From positions 2,359,500-2,423,499 of the forward strand of contig NZ_CP036267.1 of NCBI RefSeq assembly GCF_007744255.1: a stretch of 64,000 nucleotides of DNA, in the 5' to 3' direction. The stretch comes from Thalassoglobus polymorphus (lineage in GTDB: Bacteria > Planctomycetota > Planctomycetia > Planctomycetales > Planctomycetaceae). Made by a program: the position numbers and the translations under genes. Positions within the stretch are counted from its first letter, which is position 1; each line of letters starts with the position of its first letter. The notes under the pieces were generated by a model, which saw nothing but the letters and a program-made list of their open reading frames with translations, was not told the origin of the DNA and did no database searches. This document shows positions 55,408 through 64,000 of the stretch, one piece after another.

Positions 55408-56463
55408 ATGACTCACCGAATGACTCACCGATTCGCACGACTTTTGTCCGTTATCATTCTCGTCAGTTGCCCTGCTGCAAATGCCGCTGAGCCGGTCGAG
55501 ACCATTCTCTTCGGTTCGTGCATCAAGCAGGACCGGCCAATGCCGATTCTGGGAGAGATGGCGAAGCAGAAGGCGGATGCCGTTCTCTTTCTGGGTGACA
55601 ATATCTACGCAGACACACACGACATGAAAGTGATGCGAGAAAAATACGCCACACTCGCGAAAAATACAGATTTTCAAGCATTGCAACAACATGCTCCAAT
55701 CTTCGCGGTTTGGGATGATCACGATTATGGGCTCAATGATGCAGGAGCAGATTACCCACAACGCGTTCAGGCTCAGAAGGAATTTCTCGACTTCTGGGGA
55801 ATCGAAAAAGACTCGCCCCGTCGAACACGCGAAGGAATTTACGACTCCGTCATCCTTGGTCCAGAAGGAAAACGTGTTCAAATTCTGCTTCTCGATACGC
55901 GATATTTCCGTTCGACTCTTAAGAAATCTGCAGAGCGTCGCGTCGGCGGGCCATACATTCCCGATAGCGACCCTGCAAAAACGATATTGGGAGAAACGCA
56001 ATGGCAATGGCTCGAAGGAGAATTAAAGAAGTCTGCCGAAGTCCGCATCATCGCGACTGGGATTCAATGTGTCCCTTCCGATGCCGGACAGGAGACATGG
56101 GCAAACTTGCCTCGGGAGCGGCAGCGTCTGTTCGACTTAATCAGCAAGGCAAAAGCAAGTGGAGCCTTCATTGTCAGCGGAGACCGACACTGGTCCGAGT
56201 TCTCCATGACCGACGAAAACGTTGATTATCCCATCTACGATTTCACATCCAGCAGTTTCAATCAGATTCATCCACGCGGGACGCCGACCGACAATCAATA
56301 CCGCATCAGTGACTCGACTTACCATAAAGAGAACTACGGAGTCATTCAAATTGATTGGGAAAAGGACGATCCCATTGTCGAAGTTCAAATTCGTGACATC
56401 AACTCAAAAATACAACTTCGGAACACTCTTAAACTTTCTGAGCTTCAAGCAAGATCGAATTGA
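55408..56463 (+). CDS. Exported PhoD-like metallophosphatase
   Basis: The 351-residue protein has a signal peptide (FARLLSVIILVSCPAANAAE). The PhoD/alkaline phosphatase D motifs are FGSCIKQ (the family Cys), AVLFLGDNIYAD (metal-binding Asp/Asn), FAVWDDHDYGLNDAG (Asp and His ligands), LLLDTRYFR, and the C-terminal IVSGDRHWSEFS with the His ligand. PhoD enzymes are Ca/Fe-dependent phosphodiesterases or monoesterases. It is shorter than B. subtilis PhoD and lacks its N-terminal domain. Two in-frame ATGs four codons apart (55408, 55420) are possible starts. No Pho box was identified. Confidence 0.85.
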   Translation: MTHRMTHRFARLLSVIILVSCPAANAAEPVETILFGSCIKQDRPMPILGEMAKQKADAVLFLGDNIYADTHDMKVMREKYATLAKNTDFQALQQHAPIFAVWDDHDYGLNDAGADYPQRVQAQKEFLDFWGIEKDSPRRTREGIYDSVILGPEGKRVQILLLDTRYFRSTLKKSAERRVGGPYIPDSDPAKTILGETQWQWLEGELKKSAEVRIIATGIQCVPSDAGQETWANLPRERQRLFDLISKAKASGAFIVSGDRHWSEFSMTDENVDYPIYDFTSSSFNQIHPRGTPTDNQYRISDSTYHKENYGVIQIDWEKDDPIVEVQIRDINSKIQLRNTLKLSELQARSN

Positions 56464-56545
56464 AGATGCGCCGCAATGGTGGCGGAACTTTTGGAAATTT
56501 GCAGAACGCAAATGCATGAGGCATCGCTGAAAATCGATCGAGGGT

Positions 56546-57151
56546 GTGAAAATGAAAACGATTCTGTTTGATCTCGGGAATGTGCTGCTCAAATTCTCAC
56601 ATGAACGGATGTATGAACAGATCGCAGAATTGTTCGGGGCCTCTGCAGAGCAGGTGAAATCTGTCCTCTGCGAGCAAGAATCAATGCTGCGATTTGACCG
56701 AGGAGAGCTTTCGGAGAGTGAGATTCAACAGCAGCTGGAATCTGCTTTGGGTAAGAAATCGGATCTCCCCAGTCTGCAACGGGCTGCCGGTGACATCTTC
56801 ACACCGAATCCCGGAATGCGCGAACTTTTGGATGAGCTGAAGCAGCGAGGGCTGCGACTCGTTTTGCTGTCAAATACGTGTGTCACACATATCAAATGGA
56901 TTCGTGAAAAATTCGACCACTTGGAACTCTTCGATGAATTGGTGCTCTCATACGAAGTGGGAGCGGTCAAACCGCAGCGTGAAATCTTCGAAGTCGCCCT
57001 GCAAAAGATAGAATGCAAACCTCACGAATGTCTTTATACAGATGATATTCTGGAATATGTCGAAGCGGCTCGTAGATACGGACTCAATGCTGAGCAGTTT
57101 ACAACGCCCGAAAATTTTCGGGCGACGCTCCGCGAGTATTCCATCATTTGA
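56546..57151 (+). CDS. HAD-superfamily hydrolase (subclass IA)
   Basis: This 201-residue HAD phosphatase-like enzyme has motif I ILFDLGNVLL (nucleophile Asp9; the usual second Asp is Gly-Asn, as in the YihX/epoxide-hydrolase-N branch), motif II LVLLSNT, motif III Lys in GAVKPQREIF, and motif IV CLYTDDILEYVEAA. It has a helical cap at residues 18-80. It probably dephosphorylates a small sugar phosphate such as glucose-1-phosphate. ATG 56552 is an alternative start. The 3' end of the gene contains the perfect 20-bp palindrome at 57105. Confidence 0.85.
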   Translation: MKMKTILFDLGNVLLKFSHERMYEQIAELFGASAEQVKSVLCEQESMLRFDRGELSESEIQQQLESALGKKSDLPSLQRAAGDIFTPNPGMRELLDELKQRGLRLVLLSNTCVTHIKWIREKFDHLELFDELVLSYEVGAVKPQREIFEVALQKIECKPHECLYTDDILEYVEAARRYGLNAEQFTTPENFRATLREYSII

Positions 57152-57179
57152 GTGGGGAGAATCTTGAAGCGGAAATTGC

Positions 57180-57629
57180 TTAAGAAATTTTCGTCGAGAC
57201 CTTCTTGTAAGTCCCCCAGAAATCTTTTATCGAACTCATTTTTTCCGCAACGAAGTTCTCTTTTTCTAGCTGGACTGGTTTCCCGATCTCTTTGGAAACC
57301 GTGGTTTCGACAATAGTGAGCGAAGGTTCACCTGGCGGGAGCGAGACGGTTTTCAACTCAACCGGCTGCATGCTTCCGTACTGGCCCGGTGGATAAAACA
57401 GTGAACCGTTGTAGAAATCGACAGCAAAGGCAATGACACCGGGAACAAAAAAGAAGACCAACCCGACCGCGTTCATTCCCGCTACGGTCCAGTCGACATC
57501 TTGAAAGCCGCCTCGCTGCTGACCGACTCGTTCTGGATAGAGAAACGTTCCACATCCAGAAGTCGAAGTTGTAATCAACGCAGCAGCTGATGTTGATATG
57601 AAGTGTCGTCGTGACAATGAGTTGTTCAT
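57180..57629 (-). CDS. Small lipoprotein with Tat-like signal, unknown function
   Basis: The 149-residue protein begins with a twin-arginine-type signal (SLSRRHFISTSAAALITTSTSGC) whose Cys26 fits a lipobox (STSGC), so it should be a membrane-anchored lipoprotein. A hydrophobic stretch (AGMNAVGLVFFFVPGVIAFAVDFYNGSLFYPP) follows at about residues 50-81. It resembles small polytopic lipoproteins of unknown function in proteobacteria. The C-terminal 65 residues are polar. It is convergent with the HAD gene. Confidence 0.6.
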   Translation of the reverse strand: MNNSLSRRHFISTSAAALITTSTSGCGTFLYPERVGQQRGGFQDVDWTVAGMNAVGLVFFFVPGVIAFAVDFYNGSLFYPPGQYGSMQPVELKTVSLPPGEPSLTIVETTVSKEIGKPVQLEKENFVAEKMSSIKDFWGTYKKVSTKIS

Positions 57630-57839
57630 AGAAATCCCTGGAACCGAATGGTCACCCGCGAAAAGTGTGACTATTCGATTTCAGCATTCAACACCATAAG
57701 AATCTGATAGCCAACCTGCCCTGTCGGCAAAAACTGCCGATTGATTGGCGTTCGTGAGAAAACCGTCTTATGATGCACGACGCAAAACGCTGCAATATCC
57801 CCCCCTGTCCCTTCATTGACTTCATTCCGGGAATCACAG

Positions 57840-58622
57840 ATGAATTTGTTTCGATGCCTTTCTGTTTTCGCACTCAGCTTGACTCTCAGTACATTTGCAT
57901 CTGCCGAAGAAGGAAAATGGGTCTCCCTGTTTAATGGGAAAAACCTCGACGGTTGGACTCCGAAGATCAAGGGTTTCGAGTACGGAGAAAACTACGCCAA
58001 CACATTCCGTGTCGAAGATGGACTGATGACCGTCTCGTACGATGGCTACGACAAGTTTGATCGCAAGTTCGGTCACCTCTTCTATAAAGACTCATTTTCC
58101 AACTACCGCTTTCGAGTCGAGTATCGCTTCATTGGCGAACAATGTCCCGGCGGTGAGGGGTGGGCTCTTCGGAACAGTGGGGTCATGGTTCACGGTGAAG
58201 ATCCCAAAGGAATGGCAAAGGATCAGGACTTCCCGACTTCAATTGAAGTTCAACTTCTTGGTGGAAATGGGACAACCCCACGCACAACTTCCAACTTGTG
58301 TACTCCTGGAACGAATGTCGTCATGAATGACAAACTGGTCACGCGACACTGCATCAGTTCGACTTCAAAGACGTATCATGGTGACCAGTGGGTGACGGCT
58401 GAAATTGAAGTCCGTGGCAACAAAATCATCAAGCATATTCTGGATGGAGAAGTCGTCCTGGAATACGAAAAGCCACAACTGGACGACCGAGACGAATTTG
58501 CACAAAAATTGATCAAACAACAAGGCGGGAAAATGCTGAGTGGTGGAACCATTTCACTTCAATCAGAAAGCCATCCCATCCAGTTTCGTAAAGTTGAAAT
58601 TATGGTTTTAGACGACGAGTAA
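57840..58622 (+). CDS. Exported DUF1080 (3-keto-disaccharide hydrolase-like) protein
   Basis: The 260-residue protein starts with a signal peptide (LFRCLSVFALSLTLSTFASA). The complete DUF1080 beta-sandwich follows: WVSLFNGKNLDGWTPKIKG, FSNYRFRVEYRFIGEQ, LRNSGVMVHGEDP, FPTSIEVQLLGG, CISSTSKTYHGDQWVTAEIEVRGNKI, and GTISLQSESHPIQFRKVEIM. It is more canonical than the paralogue at 46897. Likely roles are sugar-derivative hydrolysis or glycan binding in the periplasm. I chose ATG 57840, which begins the signal; ATG 57816 would add eight polar residues. It lies 81 bp upstream of the PQQ-propeller gene in the same direction, so the two may be cotranscribed. Confidence 0.88.
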   Translation: MNLFRCLSVFALSLTLSTFASAEEGKWVSLFNGKNLDGWTPKIKGFEYGENYANTFRVEDGLMTVSYDGYDKFDRKFGHLFYKDSFSNYRFRVEYRFIGEQCPGGEGWALRNSGVMVHGEDPKGMAKDQDFPTSIEVQLLGGNGTTPRTTSNLCTPGTNVVMNDKLVTRHCISSTSKTYHGDQWVTAEIEVRGNKIIKHILDGEVVLEYEKPQLDDRDEFAQKLIKQQGGKMLSGGTISLQSESHPIQFRKVEIMVLDDE

Positions 58623-58703
58623 CAGGTCGCGAATCCCCGCTTTGTTGAGTTTTCCCAAGGGGCTTTTCTCATCTCTCCCACCTCGATCACTGACAGGTCA
58701 GCT

Positions 58704-60068
58704 ATGCAATTACGTTTTGCAGTCTTCGCGTTGTTTATGGGATCGTTTGTGCTGGTTGCGGAAGCAGCAGAAATCTCGCAATTCCGTGGCTCTCGTGGTG
58801 ATGGGATCTCGGTTGGTACGCAACCTCCAGTGGAGTTTTCAGAGCTGAAGAACCTCTCCTGGAAAACTCAAATTCCGGGCAAAGGGTGGTCTTCGCCTGT
58901 CATTGCAGATGGCAAACTCTGGCTGACAACAGCGATAGAAGTCTTCCCGGATGAGAGTGAGCGAGAAAAGCTTCTGCTTGAAGCAGGCGACGAACCTCGG
59001 AAATTCCATGAAAAGCAAATTGCGAAATCGATCACGCTGAAGCTGGTGACCGTCAACCTGAGTTCCGGGAAACTCGACGAAATGATCGATCTCGTTCATA
59101 TCGAAAAACCGGATTCCATTCACAGAATGAACAGCTACGCCTCACCAACACCATTCATCGACGGGAAGCATATCTATTGCCATTTTGGGACTTATGGGAC
59201 ATTTTGCATTGATCGAAATAGTCTCTCGATCATTTGGAAGAACCAGATCCCTCAGAACCATAGTGTGGGACCGGGAAGTTCGCCGTTCATTTACAAGAAC
59301 CTGCTGATCCTCATCTGTGACGGTGTCGACAAGCAGTATGTGACGGCTCTCGACAAGATGACTGGAGAGAGTGTCTGGAAAACTGATCGTCCTGAGATGG
59401 ACGCACCTGATGGAAACCGTAAGAAATCTTTTGACACGCCCATCTATGTCAAAGACCGTCTCGGAAGAGAGCAACTCATCTGTATGGGCTCACAGTGGGT
59501 TGTCGCCTACGAACCAGAGACCGGAAAAGAAATCTGGAAGGTCCTTCATGGGAAAGGCTTTTCTGTGGTCCCGCGCCCCGTTGTCGGGAATGGGATGGTT
59601 TATATTTCGACCGGTTTCGGAAAAGCTCAGCTCTGGGCAATCCGCATTGATGGAACTGGTGACGTGTCAGAAACACATGTTGCCTGGGTTGTGAAACGTA
59701 ACATTCCTACACAACCGTCGCCGCTGCTTCTCGATGATCGGCTTTATGTGATGGGGGATACCGGGATCGCAACCTGCTTTGATGCGATTGACGGAACCAC
59801 CGTGTGGGCCAAACGTGTGGGCGGAAACTATGTGGCATCACCTCTTTTCGCAAACGGAAAAATTTACTTCGCCAATCAGGAAGGGATTGTCAAAGTCATC
59901 GAGCCGAATGATAAATACAAAGAGGTTGCATCGAATCAGATCTCTGGTCAAATTAAGGCAAGCCCGGTAGCCATCGAGAACGCGATCATTCTCCGAACTG
60001 AGCAGAACCTGTACCGCTTTGAGGTCGATGACACCAGTGCGAAGAAGAACATTTCGATTGAGAATTGA
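58704..60068 (+). CDS. Exported PQQ-type beta-propeller protein
   Basis: The 454-residue protein has a signal peptide (RFAVFALFMGSFVLVAEAA), then QFRGSRGDGISVG and blades with the quinoprotein repeat (WKTQIPGKGWSSPVIADGKLWLTTA, ALDKMTGESVWKTD, AYEPETGKEIWKVL, CFDAIDGTTVWAKRVGGNYVASPLFANGKIYF). No dehydrogenase metal or PQQ residues can be assigned. It follows a DUF1080 gene closely, and I recall that pairing from other planctomycete genomes. Function unknown. Confidence 0.82.
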   Translation: MQLRFAVFALFMGSFVLVAEAAEISQFRGSRGDGISVGTQPPVEFSELKNLSWKTQIPGKGWSSPVIADGKLWLTTAIEVFPDESEREKLLLEAGDEPRKFHEKQIAKSITLKLVTVNLSSGKLDEMIDLVHIEKPDSIHRMNSYASPTPFIDGKHIYCHFGTYGTFCIDRNSLSIIWKNQIPQNHSVGPGSSPFIYKNLLILICDGVDKQYVTALDKMTGESVWKTDRPEMDAPDGNRKKSFDTPIYVKDRLGREQLICMGSQWVVAYEPETGKEIWKVLHGKGFSVVPRPVVGNGMVYISTGFGKAQLWAIRIDGTGDVSETHVAWVVKRNIPTQPSPLLLDDRLYVMGDTGIATCFDAIDGTTVWAKRVGGNYVASPLFANGKIYFANQEGIVKVIEPNDKYKEVASNQISGQIKASPVAIENAIILRTEQNLYRFEVDDTSAKKNISIEN

Positions 60069-60185
60069 GTTGTTCGGCTCTTCGGCCCTCATCGTTTTTC
60101 GAATCGCTCCGCGCCTCAGTCGTTATCAACATCTACTGAATCACATTTGTCTGCGTGCGCCATGTCGCTCTGCAGTGCAGCACTC

Positions 60186-60971
60186 TCAAGATTTCGGAAG
60201 CGTTTGCATTCGCTTGACGATCCAAAGTGGAATGGGGCGGGCTGCGAATCGATTTGAGAAAGCGAGCAAGTTGTTGAAAATTCCGGGGACGATTAAACGC
60301 TTCTTCTTGCGTAGCCCGCGATAGCCCGCTTTCGCGACACTCTCGACCTCCATGATGTTGTTTTTGAACATTGGAAGTGATCCCATGTCGGAATCGTCTC
60401 CAAACCCAGTTTTCGTTGGTCCGGGGCAAAGGCATGTCACGGAAATGTTTTTGCCCCAAAGTTCAGCGTGGAGTGCTTCCGAGAAGGAAAGGACATATGC
60501 CTTCGTGGCATAGTAAACGGCAGCATTCGGTCCAGGTTGGAATGAAGCGGTGGAACCGATGTTTAAGATCGCTCCGGAATCACGCGGGACCATTTGATTC
60601 AAAAAAAGATGTGTCAGTTGCGTCAACGTGACGATGTTGAGCTCGCACATGCTTGTCTGTCGGTCCAAGGAAATTTCCTCGAAGCGGCCAATTTGCCCAA
60701 ACCCGGCATTGTTGACAAGAACATCGACCTGCTTCCCAGTATCCTGAACTTTCGAGAACAACTCTTCAGCAGAGCCAGGGACGGAAAGATCCATTTGAAA
60801 CAGCGTTGAGGTTGTCCCATGCTGCTCCTGCAACTGCTTCGACAACTCTTCAAGTCGATCAAGCCGCCGGGCAACCAGAATTAACTCGCTTCCGTCTGCT
60901 GCGAACAGTTTGGCAAGTTCCCACCCAATTCCAGACGAAGCTCCAGTAATTAAAACGATTTCGTTCGACAT
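60186..60971 (-). CDS. Short-chain dehydrogenase/reductase (SDR)
   Basis: This 261-residue classical SDR has the cofactor motif TGASSGIG (9-16), a basic RR after beta-2 that suggests NADP(H), VLVNNAGFGQ, the catalytic Ser in NIGSTAS (near 150) and Y163-x3-K167. The C-terminal region from about 220 is basic and hydrophobic (YRGLRKKKRLIVPGIFNNLLAF), as in the membrane-associated DltE/YqjQ-like subgroup. The substrate is unknown. A start at ATG 60971 gives the normal N-terminus. Confidence 0.9.
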   Translation of the reverse strand: MSNEIVLITGASSGIGWELAKLFAADGSELILVARRLDRLEELSKQLQEQHGTTSTLFQMDLSVPGSAEELFSKVQDTGKQVDVLVNNAGFGQIGRFEEISLDRQTSMCELNIVTLTQLTHLFLNQMVPRDSGAILNIGSTASFQPGPNAAVYYATKAYVLSFSEALHAELWGKNISVTCLCPGPTKTGFGDDSDMGSLPMFKNNIMEVESVAKAGYRGLRKKKRLIVPGIFNNLLAFSNRFAARPIPLWIVKRMQTLPKS

Positions 60972-61380
60972 GAAATTCTGTGTCCAGTGGCGATGTTTTT
61001 CAGATCAGTTCTCGGTGTGAAGAGACTGACTGGAATTGGGCTGGATGATGCAAAATGTGAGTTCATTTTCTAGTGTGTTCTTTGTGGATGCAATCAAAAC
61101 ACACCAACTATGGATGTCGGCCCTTAGTCGAAGTCGGTGCATCTCCTCCTTGACGTTCATGAATTTCAATCATGAATCTGACAGATTGAATGGATTATGC
61201 AGATGGTCACGGCACAACTGCACTCAATTCGCCAGTGAGTTGGAGGTTAAGCCTTTCCCTCCGGGATCGGGTTTGCGAGCAAAACGAAATCGTCTCAATC
61301 CGTTGGATCTGTAACATCCGCGAGCATTGAAATCGTGCTCGAGACTTCCCGAGCCCATGAGGATCGTCGTTTGATTTGCT
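60972..61380. other. Intergenic region between SDR and trmL
   Basis: There is no convincing gene, repeat or hairpin in these 409 bp; the open frames present have no recognisable protein character. Confidence 0.4.
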
Positions 61381-61866
61381 TCAAGAGCTACTGAGTCCAC
61401 CAAATTGTCGGATCGCTTCATACATGACTGTGTTGGCGGTGCTTGCCAGATTCAGGCTGCGAACCTGTTCGAACATCGGAAGCTTGAGGCATGATTCCGA
61501 GTTCTCGTCACGAATTTCTTCTGGAAGCCCACTCCCCTCACTTCCAAAAACAAGGACGTCACCCGGTGTGAATTCCGCCTCCCAAACCAACTTCGTCGCG
61601 AATTTCGTCAAGTACCAATATTGCTTCTCTTCACCTATTCGTTGACGCAGTTCTTCCCAGTTTTCAACGACTTCGTAGTTCAGAAACTGCCAATAGTCCA
61701 TACCGGCCCGGCGTAAATATTTATCGTCCAATAGGTAACCTAAGGGCTTCACAAGCCAAAGCTTCGCACCAATGGCGACGCAACTCCTCCCAATATTCCC
61801 TGTGTTTGGTGGGATTTCAGGAGAGTGCAAAACAACATGAAGTATGGGTTCGGTCTGGTCGGTCAT
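61381..61866 (-). CDS. trmL: tRNA (cytidine(34)-2'-O)-methyltransferase
   Basis: This 161-residue SPOUT-class methyltransferase modifies the wobble base of tRNA-Leu. The N-terminus [21 protein letters not shown] is family-diagnostic. It is followed by [24 protein letters not shown], the SAM-binding knot [17 protein letters not shown], and the ending [27 protein letters not shown]. Length matches the family. It is a lone gene. Confidence 0.95.
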   Translation of the reverse strand: MTDQTEPILHVVLHSPEIPPNTGNIGRSCVAIGAKLWLVKPLGYLLDDKYLRRAGMDYWQFLNYEVVENWEELRQRIGEEKQYWYLTKFATKLVWEAEFTPGDVLVFGSEGSGLPEEIRDENSESCLKLPMFEQVRSLNLASTANTVMYEAIRQFGGLSSS

Positions 61867-61975
61867 CGATTTTTCATGTAAGAATACAGTACTGCGATCA
61901 GCGAAGTCGTTTCCGTAGGGACCTCTTTAATGTCCATGGCACGATTGTTTCAACGAACACCAATCCGTTATTATT

Positions 61976-62052
61976 GAACCAGTCCGAAAATCTTTGGAAT
62001 AGCTGTTTTTCTCAACGTTTGAGTGAGGACTTTCAAGTTTCAGGATCGGTAC
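61976..62052 (+). mobile_element. 77-bp family B element
   Basis: GAACCAGTCCGAAAATCTTT starts the copy and TTTCAGGATCGGTAC ends it. The length of 77 bp is identical to the copies at 2411 and 63842. The terminal GTTC is mutated to GTAC and the flanking TA is lost, so this copy is older. It lies in the divergent gap between trmL and the Gfo/Idh/MocA gene, which holds nothing else that I recognise. Confidence 0.7.
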
Positions 62053-62311
62053 TGGAGTAAATCTATAATTCGTTTCGTCATTCAGTCTTGCATAGATGAA
62101 ATAGCCGACATAGGAAAAACGCTCTTCGCGAATATCGGAAACACAAAACTGTCACAGAATCGATCCAGAAATCTGGATATGATCTCTCGATGAGAAAGAA
62201 ACCCGTACTTTGCAGAGGATTTGGATCGATAGTCAAAACCCCACACAAGTTTCGACACTCAATCGTCGATCTCATCACCATTCTCGCCTCAAAAACGATT
62301 AGGAATTCGAC

Positions 62312-63781
62312 ATGACTCAAAACGTTGACCGACGTGACTTTCTGAAAACTTCCGGGACTGCTGCAGCCGGAGCCTCCGCCATCACACTTCTCAACGCACG
62401 GTCTGCCAAAGCTCGATCATCCAACGAAAACATCCGCATTGGGTTTATCGGTCCGGGCGGACGTGGGTTTGGAGCTCATGTGAAGTCGCTGGCGAAGTTG
62501 AAAAACGAAGGTGCGAATATCGAACTCGTTGCCGTTGCCGAGGTCTACTCTGTACAGCGAGACAAAGTCGCAGACTACATCAAGAAGGAAAACGGAAACG
62601 AGCCGGCAAAGTACGTCGACTACCGCGACATGATCGAGAAGGAAAATCTCGATGCAGTCACCATTGCCACTCCTGATCATTGGCATCACAAACAGATTCT
62701 TGATTCGCTGGAGGCAGGGCTGGATATCTATTGTGAAAAGCCAATGACGAAGTTCGTCGAAGAGGCTCTCGAAGTTGAAAAAGCCTGGAAGAAATCTGGA
62801 AAGGTTGTGCAAGTTGGTGTTCAAGGAACGTCACAACCTGTTTGGAATCATGCTCGCGGTTTGCTCGACGAAGGAAAACTCGGAAAAGTGATGATGTTCC
62901 AAACGGAATACTTCCGCAACTCCGCGATGGGGCAATGGCGATACTACGAGCTCAAGAAAGAGATGACTCCGAAAACCATTGACTGGCAACGATGGCTGGG
63001 GGTTGAAGAAGGCTTATCCGAAGATCGTCCGTTCGATCGTGAAGTGTATCGCCAATGGCGTCGTTTCTGGCCGTACGGTTCAGGAATGTACACCGACCTG
63101 TTCGTGCACCGTGTCACGATGATGCTCAAGGCAACCGGTTTGAGATACCCCGGACGAGTCGTCGGAGCTGGCGGTTTGTATCTGGAATACGATGGTCGCG
63201 ATGTTCCCGATGTGGCGACCGTCGCTGCCGATTTCCCGGAAGGTGTGCATGGACTGGTCTCCTCGACGATGTGCAACCAGGAGTCCCGAATTGAACAGTG
63301 TATTCGCGGCCACTTCGGGTCGTTCATTTTCAAAGGGGACAAAATTCAATACATCCCTGAGCGTCCCCAAGTGACCCGGAACAGCAAGCTGAAAGAAGAA
63401 GAGATTCAAACCGAGCCAATCGGTGATCAAACCTATGAGCACTTCAAAAACTGGGTGGCTGCGATGAACGCTGGCGATCCAATGATGTGTAACAACCCGC
63501 CAGATTTGGGAGCCGCCGCCGTGACAACAGTGCTGCTGGGAGCACAAAGTTACCGCACCGGAGTCTGTTACTACTTCGATCCGAAGACCGGACCTGTGAA
63601 TGCATATGAAGCTCACAAGAAGGGAGAGTCCTGGTCGGCTCAATGGGAAAAGATCTCTGAGAATCGTGGCGAGCCAAAACATATCCCGGGATGGAAAGCT
63701 GGCGAATATGGCAGCAAACTTGAAGAGCCAGCCTACATGAAACTCGCTGGCCCCTGGAAGGATGGGAATCCTCCTTCGTGA
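62312..63781 (+). CDS. Tat-exported Gfo/Idh/MocA-family oxidoreductase
   Basis: The 489-residue protein has a twin-arginine signal (VDRRDFLKTSGTAAAGASAI). The NAD(P)-binding Rossmann domain has IRIGFIGPGGRGFGAHV. The family Lys-containing motif is CEKPMTKFVEEALEVEKAWKKSGKVVQVG, and the GFO_IDH_MocA_C domain has WQRWLGV and FWPYGSGMYTDLFVHRVTMM with the probable catalytic His. Members with Tat signals oxidise or epimerise sugars with a tightly bound cofactor and are very abundant in planctomycetes. GEYG near the C-terminus is common in this branch. No operon partner lies within the window. Confidence 0.92.
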   Translation: MTQNVDRRDFLKTSGTAAAGASAITLLNARSAKARSSNENIRIGFIGPGGRGFGAHVKSLAKLKNEGANIELVAVAEVYSVQRDKVADYIKKENGNEPAKYVDYRDMIEKENLDAVTIATPDHWHHKQILDSLEAGLDIYCEKPMTKFVEEALEVEKAWKKSGKVVQVGVQGTSQPVWNHARGLLDEGKLGKVMMFQTEYFRNSAMGQWRYYELKKEMTPKTIDWQRWLGVEEGLSEDRPFDREVYRQWRRFWPYGSGMYTDLFVHRVTMMLKATGLRYPGRVVGAGGLYLEYDGRDVPDVATVAADFPEGVHGLVSSTMCNQESRIEQCIRGHFGSFIFKGDKIQYIPERPQVTRNSKLKEEEIQTEPIGDQTYEHFKNWVAAMNAGDPMMCNNPPDLGAAAVTTVLLGAQSYRTGVCYYFDPKTGPVNAYEAHKKGESWSAQWEKISENRGEPKHIPGWKAGEYGSKLEEPAYMKLAGPWKDGNPPS

Positions 63782-63841
63782 GTGATGGAACTGAGAAGTT
63801 CTCACATCACATGGGAAACATCTCGATATTTCTACTGTTTA

Positions 63842-63918
63842 GAACCAGTCCGAAAACCTCTGGAATAGCCGCTTTTCTCAACGTTTGAGAGAGCAATTTC
63901 AAGTTCCAGGATCAGTTC
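63842..63918 (+). mobile_element. 77-bp family B element with TA flanks
   Basis: The element runs from GAACCAGTCC to GATCAGTTC and is flanked by TA at 63840-63841 and 63919-63920. It differs from the 2411 copy (minus strand) at 8 of 77 positions by eye. Confidence 0.8.
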
Positions 63919-63951
63919 TAAAAAGATTTCAGAGTTGCTGATCTCTGTTCA

Positions 63952-64000
63952 AGAGCATCTCTCGAATTAGTTTGCAGGTTCTGCCCCGTGGCGAACAGCA
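63952..64000 (+). repeat. Family A repeat, cut by the window end
   Basis: AGAGCATCTCTCGAATTAGT through CCCCGTGGCGAACAGCA matches the first 49 bases of family A. The right half lies outside the window. Confidence 0.7.

Noticed and set aside
55345-56007. 220-codon minus-strand open frame opposite the PhoD-like gene
   Set aside because: The plus strand has clear PhoD motifs and a signal peptide; the antisense product has none.

Overview
The window looks like a chromosome segment of a planctomycete, probably of the Planctomycetaceae (Gimesia/Thalassoglobus-like). I infer this from about 50% GC, long intergenic regions, almost no operons, and a gene set typical of the group: exported PQQ-type beta-propellers, two DUF1080 proteins, a Tat-exported Gfo/Idh/MocA oxidoreductase, a ceramidase-like protein, a YXWGXW-repeat protein, a large alpha-2-macroglobulin and HpnE. 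I saw no rRNA, tRNA, CRISPR array, prophage or intact transposase.

Layout. 1-12 kb: GT39-like membrane glycosyltransferase, DegT/DnrJ aminotransferase, OleB/haloalkane-dehalogenase-type hydrolase, exported propeller protein, Pmp3-type miniprotein, YihY/BrkB protein, hpnE and a ceramidase-like protein. 12.4-18.6 kb: a 2,055-residue alpha-2-macroglobulin. 19-26 kb: housekeeping genes coaE, rho, guaA and thiC, plus a GNAT enzyme. 26-31 kb: a membrane-anchored sigma-54 activator. Its upstream region holds two phased palindromes, a near-consensus sigma-54 promoter and a strongly structured terminator-ended RNA candidate, followed by a PQQ-propeller gene. 31.5-37 kb: ECF sigma factor with anti-sigma factor, proA, a free-standing SyrB2-like non-haem iron halogenase candidate, and folC. 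38-47 kb: YXWGXW/Ser-Arg-rich protein, small membrane protein, exported intradiol dioxygenase, prenyltransferase/HEAT protein, SSS symporter and DUF1080 protein. 47-64 kb: thioredoxin/YyaL protein, DJ-1/PfpI protein, transglutaminase-like protein, aminotransferase, PhoD-like phosphatase, HAD hydrolase, lipoprotein, DUF1080, PQQ propeller, SDR, trmL and Gfo/Idh/MocA.

Most genes stand alone and strands alternate. Plausible functional groupings are coaE-rho, the ECF sigma/anti-sigma pair, and the sigma-54 activator with its divergent intergenic region.

The main signals beyond the gene list are: (1) a halogenase whose iron-binding motif is His-x-Ala instead of His-x-Asp, behind a hydrophobic N-terminal segment and with no carrier protein or NRPS nearby; (2) the candidate sigma-54-driven structured RNA at 29.6-29.9 kb; (3) two dispersed intergenic repeat families. 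One is 77 bp, TA-flanked and MITE-like, and is nested inside a 103-bp family that has TAGAGCA ends. All homology statements are from memory of the families; no searches were run.
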